Source: Marinifilum_A sediminis (GTDB lineage Bacteria; Bacteroidota; Bacteroidia; Bacteroidales; Marinifilaceae). Taken from it: a DNA stretch of 64,000 bases. The notes beneath the pieces are model-generated. The model was not told the DNA's origin. It did not search any database and saw only the letters and a program-made list of their open reading frames with translations. The stretch lies in contig CANMCX010000001.1 of the NCBI GenBank assembly GCA_947496465.1, forward strand, positions 434,001 through 498,000, in the 5' to 3' direction. The position numbers and the translations under genes were made by a program. Shown here piece after piece: positions 53,333 to 61,269 of the stretch (positions within the stretch are counted from its first letter, which is position 1; each line of letters starts with the position of its first letter).

Positions 53333-55108
53333 CTATTCATCTGAAAAGTGCACCAAAACTCTTCGGTATACGTTGAAGATTTTAGCTTTTGATACAAATC
53401 CCAAATATTTTTCATCCTGAGTAACCGGAAGGTTCCAGGCTCCTGTTTCTTCAAATCTTCTCATCACCTTCTCCATTGGAGCATCGGCATCCAATATCGC
53501 AGGTGGCATTATCATCAGATTTCTAACGTAGGTATCATCATACATTTCTGGATTAAACATGATATTTCGAATGTCATCCAACAATACAATTCCCAACAAC
53601 TTTTCCTCTTCATCAACAACTGGGAAAATATTTCGCTGTGAATGTGATATGATCTTTACCAATTCTCCTAAAGTTGCATCTGGCTTAACTTTCTTCAGGT
53701 CAGTCTCGATCACTCTACCCATTTTCATTAGGGTTAAAACGGCTTTGTCCTTATTATGAGTGATCAACTCTCCACGTTTTGCCAAACGCTTGGTATAAAT
53801 AGAATGCGGTTCAAAATACATGATGGTTAGGTAAGCGATAGTTGCCGTAATCATGATTGGAATAAACAACTCGTAACCGCCAGTAATCTCAACAATAAGG
53901 AAAATTGCAGTTAAAGGAGCATGCATTACCCCAGCCATCATTCCAGCCATCCCAATAAGGGTGAAATTACTTTCTGATAGATTCACAAAATTGAATCCAT
54001 TCACAAATCGAGCAACAAAAAAGCCGGATACACCTCCTAAGAATAAGGATGGTGCAAAAATACCACCAACACCTCCACTACCAGTAGTAACGGTTGAAGC
54101 AATAACTTTAAACCCTAATATCAGAACGATATAACCAAGTAACAACCAATAGTTATCTTTCAAAAAATAAAAGATACTGTTGTTGACTAAATAAGTGTGA
54201 TCACCATTTAATAGAGCTTGAATTGTACTGTATCCTTCTCCATAAAGTGGAGGAAATAAAAAGATTAGAATCCCCAAGGCAAGCCCACCAATTAACATTT
54301 TACGATAGCAATTGGTCACCTTATCAAATAAAGATTCCAAATACATGGAAAAACGCGTAAAATATAGAGAAACCAAACCTGCGAATACACCAAGCAGAAT
54401 GTAGTATGGAAAGTTACCAATTACAAAAGGCTCCGTTACATCATAGGATAGCAACACTCCTTTACCCATGAAAAAATAGGAAATACTTGCTCCTGTAATC
54501 GATGAAATCAGCAATGGAATTAGCGATGCCATAGTCAAATCAAGCATTAACACCTCCAGTGTAAATACCATTCCAGCCATTGGTGCTTTAAAGATTCCTC
54601 CAATTGCTCCTGCTGCACCGCAACCAACCATCAGGGTGATGATTTTTTGATTCATGTGGAACATTCGACCCAAATTGGATCCAATGGATGCTCCCGTTAA
54701 AACTACTGGTGCCTCTGCTCCTACCGATCCACCAAACCCAATAGTTAGAGTACTGGCAACCACCGAAGAGAAATTATTATGTGATTTTATCAAAGAGTTT
54801 TTCTTCGATATGGCATACAGAATTCTAGAAACTCCATGTCCAATATTATCCTTCACAAAGAACTTTACGAACAAAACTGTTAAGAGAATCCCCACCGCTG
54901 GATATGCCAAATATAATAAGTTGGCAGATTCAACATGCAAACGATGTGTTAAAAAATGGTGTGTAAAATGAATGGCATTCTTCAACAATAGGGCAGCCAA
55001 ACCACTAACAAGACCAACTATAAAACTTAAAATTAGAACGAATTGACGTTCCCTGATGTTCTTTACCCTCCAAATTAAAAAACGGGAAAGCAAACTTTTA
55101 TTCTTCAT
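53333..55108 (-). CDS. CLC-type anion channel/transporter with CBS pair, copy 2
   Basis: This 591-residue CLC protein has the same architecture and length as copy 1. The gating glutamate is E132 in GAEAP (130-134), and GGIFAPSLF is present. The first coordinating motif reads GHGVS (90-94), closer to the GHGVP type common in bacterial CLC-CBS proteins than copy 1 is. The two CBS domains occupy about 455-590. Its leader is about 185 bases if the -7 box at 55307-55300 is used, and contains a GC-rich foldable segment. The tandem arrangement with copies 1 and 3 indicates local duplication followed by divergence of the pore. Confidence 0.9.
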   Translation of the reverse strand: MKNKSLLSRFLIWRVKNIRERQFVLILSFIVGLVSGLAALLLKNAIHFTHHFLTHRLHVESANLLYLAYPAVGILLTVLFVKFFVKDNIGHGVSRILYAISKKNSLIKSHNNFSSVVASTLTIGFGGSVGAEAPVVLTGASIGSNLGRMFHMNQKIITLMVGCGAAGAIGGIFKAPMAGMVFTLEVLMLDLTMASLIPLLISSITGASISYFFMGKGVLLSYDVTEPFVIGNFPYYILLGVFAGLVSLYFTRFSMYLESLFDKVTNCYRKMLIGGLALGILIFLFPPLYGEGYSTIQALLNGDHTYLVNNSIFYFLKDNYWLLLGYIVLILGFKVIASTVTTGSGGVGGIFAPSLFLGGVSGFFVARFVNGFNFVNLSESNFTLIGMAGMMAGVMHAPLTAIFLIVEITGGYELFIPIMITATIAYLTIMYFEPHSIYTKRLAKRGELITHNKDKAVLTLMKMGRVIETDLKKVKPDATLGELVKIISHSQRNIFPVVDEEEKLLGIVLLDDIRNIMFNPEMYDDTYVRNLMIMPPAILDADAPMEKVMRRFEETGAWNLPVTQDEKYLGFVSKAKIFNVYRRVLVHFSDE

Positions 55109-55156
55109 TACTCCGAATCCAGATTAGCCTAATTAAACTCTACTAAATTAAAACTC

Positions 55157-55194
55157 AAAGGTCGGATGGCTGAAGAAGTCAGGCGGCCTTTTAG
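55157..55194. promoter_or_regulatory. GC-rich foldable element in the leader of CLC copy 2
   Basis: In an AT-rich gap, AAAGGTC and GGCCTTT can pair (with a G-T wobble on the plus strand) around an inner CTGA/TCAG stem with loop AGAAG. The fold is slightly better on the plus strand. It could be a structured 5' leader or a small RNA. Confidence 0.35.
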
Positions 55195-55398
55195 ATAAAT
55201 ACATAAAAAAGTTTAGCAACTTATAATAAAAGATGTATTCATCTGATTTTCTTATCTGTTCTGCAATTAATTGTCTTAACAGATTTTAAAAAGTGAGTGC
55301 AAAAGTAATAGATAATCGGAAATGAAAAACCCTTTTCTAAATAATTTTTAAAAACTTTTCAAAAAAGAAGTTAAAGTACTATATCACAACATCAAACA

Positions 55399-55412
55399 AG
55401 CAAACGTTTGCT
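55399..55412. repeat. Perfect 14-base palindrome
   Basis: AGCAAACGTTTGCT is its own reverse complement. The AAACGTTT core resembles LacI-family operators. It lies 37 bases after the CLC copy 3 stop and upstream of the copy 2 promoter region. Confidence 0.4.
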
Positions 55413-55448
55413 ATAATTCCTTCTTTATAAAATCAAATGAAACCAATA

Positions 55449-57245
55449 CTAATCTTCAGAAAAGTGTTTTAACATTCTTCTATAGGTAGAAAATATCTGA
55501 GCACGAGAAACACAACCACAATATTTCCCATCTTTTAAAACAACTAAATTGAATTTATCCGAATACTGATATTTCCTCGCAACATCAGCCATCGATTCAT
55601 CATGTTGAATCACTACTTGAGGAACAACCATTAAATCACGAACAAAAACCTCATCGTATTTTTCAGGTTGGAACATGATTTCTCTGATATCATCCATTTT
55701 TACGATACCCTGAAAGTTGTTTTCTTCATCAATCACAATAAATATATTACGATTTGCTTTGGCAATAACTTTAACCAAATCGCCCAGTGTAGCATCTGCA
55801 TTAACGGTACTAAAGTTCTTTTCTATCAACTTAGTTACACGCATTAAGGACAGAACGTTTTGATCTTTATCGTGAGTCATTAACTCCTTACGCTTTGCCA
55901 ACTGAATGGTATAAACCGAGTGAGGTTCGAATGTCTTTACTGTTGCGTAAGAAATAGTTGCCGTAATCATCAAAGGAACAAATAACTGGTAACCACCAGA
56001 AATATCAGCAATCAAGAATAAACCGGTTAATGGTGCATGCAGTACACCGGCAATCATTCCTGCCATTCCAATTAAAGCAAAGTTATTCACCTGCAAATCT
56101 CGTAATCCCATGTATTGCACAACTTTGGCAAACAAGACTCCCGCATTAACCCCCATAAAAAGGGTTGGCGCAAAAATACCGCCTACTCCACCAGCTCCAA
56201 ATGTAATAGAGGCTGCAATCACCTTAAAGAAAATTACCATTACAAACAGCACAATCAACACCCAAAAATTCTCACTGAATGAATAGAAAAAAGAGTTGTT
56301 ATACAAATAAGAATAATCACCAGAAAGACATGCATTTATAGCATGATATCCCTCACCAAATAAGGAAGGAAAAAAGAAAATGATTACCCCTAAGGATAAT
56401 GCACCAATCAACAATTTTTTATAGATATTATCTATCTTTTCAAAAATACCATGAATAAACATGTAAGACTTGGTAAAATAAGTAGCTATCAAACCGGTAA
56501 AAATTCCCAAAGCAATATAGTATGGCAAATCTTTCATATCAAAGCCATTCTCTACTTCAAAAGGATACAAAACATCCATTCCTAAAAAGAAATACGAAGT
56601 AAGAACAGCCGAAGCTGATGCTAACAAAAGCGGCACTAGCGACCACATTGTTAAATCCAACATGATAACCTCTAAAGCAAATACAATAGCTGCAATAGGA
56701 GCTTTAAAAATAGCAGCCATTGCACCAGCACACGCACATCCTAATAGAAGAGTAATCTGTTTATAATTTAGATGAAACAATCGACCAATATTAGAACCCA
56801 AAGCGGCACCAGTAGCTACTGTTGGTCCCTCCAATCCTACCGATCCACCAAAACCTACAGTAAAAGCAGAGGTAACAATCGATGAAAACATATTGTGACG
56901 ATTGATCTGACCGTTTGTTTTCGAGATACTATACAAAACATTCGGAATTCCATGCCGAACCGGACGTCGAATTACAAATTTTATAAAGAGAACGGCTACA
57001 AGAATACCTATAGTCGGATAGATCACATATAGTATATTCTGATATTCGTCAGAGGAATTATTCTGTAATAAAGTACTAATAAAGTGCACCGAATTCTTAA
57101 TAATAACGGCTGCAATTCCCGATGTAACACCTATAAGTACGGCCATAAAAGAAATAAACTGACGATCGCTCACATGCTTTAATCGCCAAACTAGAAAACG
57201 GCCTAATAATGATTTTTTCTTCACTCTTTTTTGTAATACAGCCAA
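55449..57245 (-). CDS. CLC-type anion channel/transporter with CBS pair, copy 3
   Basis: The 598-residue protein is the most canonical of the three. The gating glutamate is E139 in GLEGP (137-141), the first motif reads RHGIP (97-101), which keeps the GIP end of GSGIP, and GGIFAPTLF is present. It has a slightly longer, basic N terminus (KRVKKKSLL). Two CBS domains lie at about 465-595; the last has diverged from those of copies 1 and 2. Transcription comes from the right, and its promoter was not identified with confidence. Confidence 0.9.
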   Translation of the reverse strand: MAVLQKRVKKKSLLGRFLVWRLKHVSDRQFISFMAVLIGVTSGIAAVIIKNSVHFISTLLQNNSSDEYQNILYVIYPTIGILVAVLFIKFVIRRPVRHGIPNVLYSISKTNGQINRHNMFSSIVTSAFTVGFGGSVGLEGPTVATGAALGSNIGRLFHLNYKQITLLLGCACAGAMAAIFKAPIAAIVFALEVIMLDLTMWSLVPLLLASASAVLTSYFFLGMDVLYPFEVENGFDMKDLPYYIALGIFTGLIATYFTKSYMFIHGIFEKIDNIYKKLLIGALSLGVIIFFFPSLFGEGYHAINACLSGDYSYLYNNSFFYSFSENFWVLIVLFVMVIFFKVIAASITFGAGGVGGIFAPTLFMGVNAGVLFAKVVQYMGLRDLQVNNFALIGMAGMIAGVLHAPLTGLFLIADISGGYQLFVPLMITATISYATVKTFEPHSVYTIQLAKRKELMTHDKDQNVLSLMRVTKLIEKNFSTVNADATLGDLVKVIAKANRNIFIVIDEENNFQGIVKMDDIREIMFQPEKYDEVFVRDLMVVPQVVIQHDESMADVARKYQYSDKFNLVVLKDGKYCGCVSRAQIFSTYRRMLKHFSED

Positions 57246-57580
57246 TTAACTGAAACGCGTTGATTGACAATGGTTAACCCCTCTTTTAATTTCAGGCATA
57301 AAAATAAGTAATTAGTTTATTAAGATACAAGACCTAAATGGAAAAGAGCACAATAAAATTGGCTGAAATTGGAATACATATTTAATCTAAAGAACAAATT
57401 AGACAAAAGCACTACTTGATTCTCTAATCATTTGAAAATTGCATGCTTAAAATCATACTTATACATCTTATTCTTATCAAGAATTTTTCTAAATTTGCAT
57501 CACACAAAACATCCAAATAAGACGCAAGCATACACTTTAGCCTTGTGTCTTTTTTTGATTATATAAAAGTAAAGTATAAG
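57246..57580. other. Divergent intergenic region between CLC copy 3 and NMO gene
   Basis: I see no gene here. A perfect plus-strand -7 box, TAAATTTG (57490-57497), lies 84 bases before the nitronate monooxygenase start, without a clear -33 TTG. GTG at 57545 is in frame with that gene but is not the likely start. Confidence 0.45.
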
Positions 57581-58534
57581 ATGAAAAATAGAATCACATC
57601 TCTTTTCAATATAGATTTACCACTTATTCAAGGTGGAATGGTATGGTGTTCGGGCTGGAGACTTGCAAGTGCCGTAAGTAATGCTGGAGGATTAGGATTA
57701 ATTGGTGCAGGATCGATGCATCCCGAAACTTTTCAGGAACACATCCAAAAAACCAAAGCTGCAACCAATAAACCTTTTGGCGTAAATGTACCCCTGCTTT
57801 ATCCTGAAATGGATAAAATCATGGACATCATTGTTAAGGAAGAAGTGAAGATTGTATTTACATCAGCTGGAAGTCCTAAAAAATGGACTCCATTTTTAAA
57901 AGAACATGGAATTACTGTTGTGCACGTTGTATCGAGTGCATTCTTTGCTAAAAAATGCGAAGATGCCGGTGTTGATGCTATTGTTGCAGAAGGTTTCGAA
58001 GCCGGAGGACACAACGGCCGTGAAGAAACGACAACAATGACATTAATTCCATCGGCAAGAAAAGCAACAACATTGCCTCTTATTGCTGCAGGAGGAATAG
58101 GATCGGGAAATAGCATGTTAGCCGCCATGGTTTTGGGTGCTGATGGAGTTCAGATGGGAACTCGTTTTGCTGTTGCCGAAGAATCATCAGCTCATATTGA
58201 ATTTAAAAAATCTGTAATTGGATTGGCTGAAGGTGGAACAAAATTAGCATTAAAAAAACTCGCTCCTACCCGATTGATAAAAAATCATTTTTTCGATCAG
58301 GTTCACGATGCTGAATGCAGAGGAGCATCTCCAGAAGAGATGAAAGAGATATTAGGAAAAGGAAGAGCCAAAAAAGGAATGTTCGAAGGTAAACTTGATG
58401 AAGGTGAACTTGAAATTGGACAAGTTTCTGCTATGATCTTCGAAATTCAATCTGTTGCTGATATTGTTTCGGAGATAAAGAAAGAATATAAAGAAGCAGT
58501 ATCAAACATAACAAATTTGGAATTAAACGTATGA
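57581..58534 (+). CDS. Nitronate monooxygenase-family flavoprotein
   Basis: The 317-residue TIM-barrel flavoprotein has the motifs of the 2-nitropropane dioxygenase/FabK family: LPLIQGGMVW at the start, SNAGGLGLIGAGS, GFEAGGHNG, LIAAGGIGSG and GADGVQMGTRF, which bind FMN. Members oxidise nitronates such as propionate 3-nitronate, or act as enoyl-ACP reductase (FabK); the sequence does not decide between them. I start at ATG 57581 (MKNRITSLFNIDLP); an upstream in-frame GTG at 57545 would add residues outside the fold. The stop overlaps the next gene by four bases, so it forms an operon with two M16 peptidases. Confidence 0.85.
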   Translation: MKNRITSLFNIDLPLIQGGMVWCSGWRLASAVSNAGGLGLIGAGSMHPETFQEHIQKTKAATNKPFGVNVPLLYPEMDKIMDIIVKEEVKIVFTSAGSPKKWTPFLKEHGITVVHVVSSAFFAKKCEDAGVDAIVAEGFEAGGHNGREETTTMTLIPSARKATTLPLIAAGGIGSGNSMLAAMVLGADGVQMGTRFAVAEESSAHIEFKKSVIGLAEGGTKLALKKLAPTRLIKNHFFDQVHDAECRGASPEEMKEILGKGRAKKGMFEGKLDEGELEIGQVSAMIFEIQSVADIVSEIKKEYKEAVSNITNLELNV

Positions 58535-59769
58535 TAGAATTCGATAAATTCACATTAGAAAATGGCTTACGAGTGATTGTTCATCACGATGAAACAACAC
58601 CAATGGCAGCTGTTAATATCCTATACAACATTGGTGCAAAAGATGAAGATCCGGAAAGAACCGGATTTGCTCACCTTTTTGAACATTTAATGTTTGGTGG
58701 ATCTGTTAATATTCCAAATTACGATGAACCATTACAACTTGTTGGAGGCGATAACAATGCCTGGACAAGTAACGATGTTACGAATTATTACCTTACCGTA
58801 CCAAAAGCAAATTTGGAAACAGCTTTTTGGTTGGAATCGGATAGAATGCTGAGTTTGGCTTTCAGCGAAAAGAGTCTAGAGGTTCAGCGAAATGTAGTAA
58901 TTGAAGAATTTAAGCAACGATATTTTAATCAACCTTATGGTGATGTATGGTTGCATCTACGTCCATTGGTTTATAAAAAACACCCTTACCAATGGTCTAC
59001 TATTGGTAAATCAATTGAGCAAATTGAAACCGTTCATTTAGATGAAGTAAAAGAATTTTTCTTTAAGCATTATGCGCCAAATAATGCCATTCTTGTTGTT
59101 TCAGGAAATGTAGAAACTGAAAATGTAAAACAATTGGCTGAAAAATGGTTTGGTCCAATTGAACGCAGAGAAGTTGCACAAAGAAATCTTCCTGAAGAAC
59201 CAAAGCAAACTGAATTCAGAAGTTTGCATGTTGAAAGAAATGTTCCTTTCGATGCTATTTATATGGCATTCCATATGGGCAAAAGAACTGATGATGAATT
59301 CTATTCAACCGATTTGGTCTCAGATGTTTTATCCAATGGACAATCATCGAGAATTTTTCAATCGCTGATAAAGGAGAAAAACTTATTTTCTTCAATTGAT
59401 GCTTACTTAACCGGAGATCACGAACCGGGTTTATTTCTGGTAACCGGAAAACTAACAGAAGGAGTGTCGTTTGAAGTTGCAGAAGATGCAATTTGGGAAG
59501 AACTGAATAAAATTGCTACTGAAAAAGTATCAGACTACGAACTTCAAAAAGTGAAGAACAAAGTTGAATCCTCATTGGTTTTTTCTGAAATCAGTTACCT
59601 AAATAAAGCTATGAATTTAGCTACTCATGAACTATTAGGTGATGCAAATGAAATCAATACCGAAGTAGATCGATATCAAAAAGTAAGTGTGGAAGATATT
59701 TTAACTACCTCAGCCAAATTGTTCAAAAAAGAGAATTGTTCGGTTCTTTATTATCACGCGAAAAAATAA
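58531..59769 (+). CDS. M16-family zinc metallopeptidase, catalytic partner
   Basis: The 412-residue protein has the inverted zinc motif HLFEH (48-52) with a downstream glutamate in NVVIEEFKQRY, as in insulinase/mitochondrial-processing peptidase-type enzymes. Two homologous domains (about 1-205 and 206-412) form half of the usual closed chamber. No signal peptide is seen, so it may be cytoplasmic. The partner encoded two bases downstream lacks the zinc motif, which matches the known two-subunit M16B arrangement in bacteria. It degrades or processes peptides; the natural substrate is unknown. Confidence 0.92.
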   Translation: MIEFDKFTLENGLRVIVHHDETTPMAAVNILYNIGAKDEDPERTGFAHLFEHLMFGGSVNIPNYDEPLQLVGGDNNAWTSNDVTNYYLTVPKANLETAFWLESDRMLSLAFSEKSLEVQRNVVIEEFKQRYFNQPYGDVWLHLRPLVYKKHPYQWSTIGKSIEQIETVHLDEVKEFFFKHYAPNNAILVVSGNVETENVKQLAEKWFGPIERREVAQRNLPEEPKQTEFRSLHVERNVPFDAIYMAFHMGKRTDDEFYSTDLVSDVLSNGQSSRIFQSLIKEKNLFSSIDAYLTGDHEPGLFLVTGKLTEGVSFEVAEDAIWEELNKIATEKVSDYELQKVKNKVESSLVFSEISYLNKAMNLATHELLGDANEINTEVDRYQKVSVEDILTTSAKLFKKENCSVLYYHAKK

Positions 59770-59771
59770 AA

Positions 59772-61079
59772 ATGGAGAAACTATATAGAAATACAGCACC
59801 CGATTTTAAAACTGTTGATAGCATTGAAATTCTAGCTGATCAAAAATACAGTTTAAGCAACAATATTCCTGTACACGTTATTAATGGAGGTAGTCAGGAT
59901 GTTGTGAAAATTGAATTCATTTTTAATGCAGGCGTTTGGGCACAAAAATCTCCACTTATTGCTAGCATGGCTTCAAGCATGCTAAACGAAGGAACTAATA
60001 AATACAATGCCGCTGAAATTGCAGAGAAATTTGATTACTACGGTGCTTACATTGGATTTGCGGCTGCCAAGCACGATGCCAGCATCAGTCTTTACACACT
60101 CAATAAATATCTTACTGAAACATTAGAGCTAACTGAAGATTTGATCAAACATTCATCTTTTCCAAAAAAAGAGTTTCAAACAGTCTTATTAAATAAAAAG
60201 CAGCAATATCAAATCGAGCATCAAAAAACCAATGTTTTGGCAAAGGATAAGTTCAACGAACTTATTTATGGTGAAAACCATCCCTATGCCAATACTTTTT
60301 CTGATGAAGAATTTGATCAATTGGATCTTGAAAAGGTGAAAGCCTTTTATCAAAAATGCTATCGTCCGGAGAACTGCCATATTATTATTGCTGGAAAAGT
60401 TGATGATACAGTTCTGGAAAAATTGGAAAATTTGTTTGGATCCGAAAAATGGTCAATAAGTAAACCAATTGATAATCCAGGTCATGATGTAGTTCACTCT
60501 AAAGACAAATCAACTTTTATCCCTAAGGATGATGCAGTTCAGGCTTGTATCAGAATTGGCAGACCTATTATTAACAAAACTCATGAAGATTACACCACCC
60601 TTCAGTTGTTCAATCTGATTTTAGGAGGTTATTTTGGGTCTCGATTAATGCAAAATATCCGTGAAGATAAAGGATATACTTATGGTATTAACTCAATTGT
60701 AATTTCACATTTAAAAGCCGGACATTTTGTTATTGTCACCGAAGTTGGAAGCGATGTTTGCAAAGATGCAATAAGTGAAATTTTTAAAGAGATAAAGCGA
60801 TTAAGAGATGAATTGGTACCAGAAGATGAATTAAAACTGGTGAAAAATTACATTTCTGGTGAAATGTTACGAAATTTAGATAGCCCTTTTGCTCTTTCTG
60901 AAAGTTTAAAAGGAAATCTTCAATTTGGATTAGACAACTCTTATTATGAGACTTTTATAAGAGATTTAAAACAAATAACACCAGAAAATATTCAGAATTT
61001 GGCTATAAAATATTTCCAGGAAGAAGATTTGCAGCTAGTTGTTTGTGGACCTGCGAGTTGCGAATCAGTTCTTAACTAG
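59772..61079 (+). CDS. M16-family peptidase, non-catalytic partner
   Basis: The 435-residue protein has the M16 two-domain fold, but the HxxEH position reads ASMASSMLNEG, so it cannot bind zinc. The C-terminal domain keeps the arginine/tyrosine substrate-binding segment (NIREDKGYTYGINS) found in the second half of M16 enzymes. Together with the preceding catalytic protein it should form a heterodimer. The start is placed at ATG 59772 (MEKLYRNTAPDF); an upstream in-frame ATG at 59736 overlaps the previous gene and would add 12 unconserved residues. It ends the operon. Confidence 0.92.
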   Translation: MEKLYRNTAPDFKTVDSIEILADQKYSLSNNIPVHVINGGSQDVVKIEFIFNAGVWAQKSPLIASMASSMLNEGTNKYNAAEIAEKFDYYGAYIGFAAAKHDASISLYTLNKYLTETLELTEDLIKHSSFPKKEFQTVLLNKKQQYQIEHQKTNVLAKDKFNELIYGENHPYANTFSDEEFDQLDLEKVKAFYQKCYRPENCHIIIAGKVDDTVLEKLENLFGSEKWSISKPIDNPGHDVVHSKDKSTFIPKDDAVQACIRIGRPIINKTHEDYTTLQLFNLILGGYFGSRLMQNIREDKGYTYGINSIVISHLKAGHFVIVTEVGSDVCKDAISEIFKEIKRLRDELVPEDELKLVKNYISGEMLRNLDSPFALSESLKGNLQFGLDNSYYETFIRDLKQITPENIQNLAIKYFQEEDLQLVVCGPASCESVLN

Positions 61080-61269
61080 TTCTAAATTTTCAACAAATAA
61101 TAAGTTTGAACGGATTAACTTGCTCTTTTCTTGTCTTAAACGATGAAAAATCGATATTTTCCGATAAAATAAAAGAAATTAGTCCTCTTTTTAATATTAA
61201 AAAATTGTTAGTTTTCGCTACATTTAAACGAAACAACTACAACTAACAATACTGAGCAGAAAGGTTTTT

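Larger units (their letters stand above)
55109..55448. other. Leader and intergenic region between CLC copies 2 and 3
   Basis: No gene is seen in these 340 bases. They contain a minus-strand -7 box TACTTTTG (55307-55300), a GC-rich foldable segment (55157-55194) and a 14-base palindrome AGCAAACGTTTGCT (55399-55412). Confidence 0.5.

Noticed and set aside
55157..55194. Short frame MAEEVRRPFR on the plus strand within the GC-rich element
   Set aside because: Ten codons, no ribosome binding site, and no downstream plus-strand gene that it could lead; kept only as a possible RNA structure.
55100..55310. Fluoride riboswitch upstream of CLC copy 2
   Set aside because: CLC genes often have one, but the conserved core (GAUGGnGUUC...CUGAUG-type) is not found on either strand.
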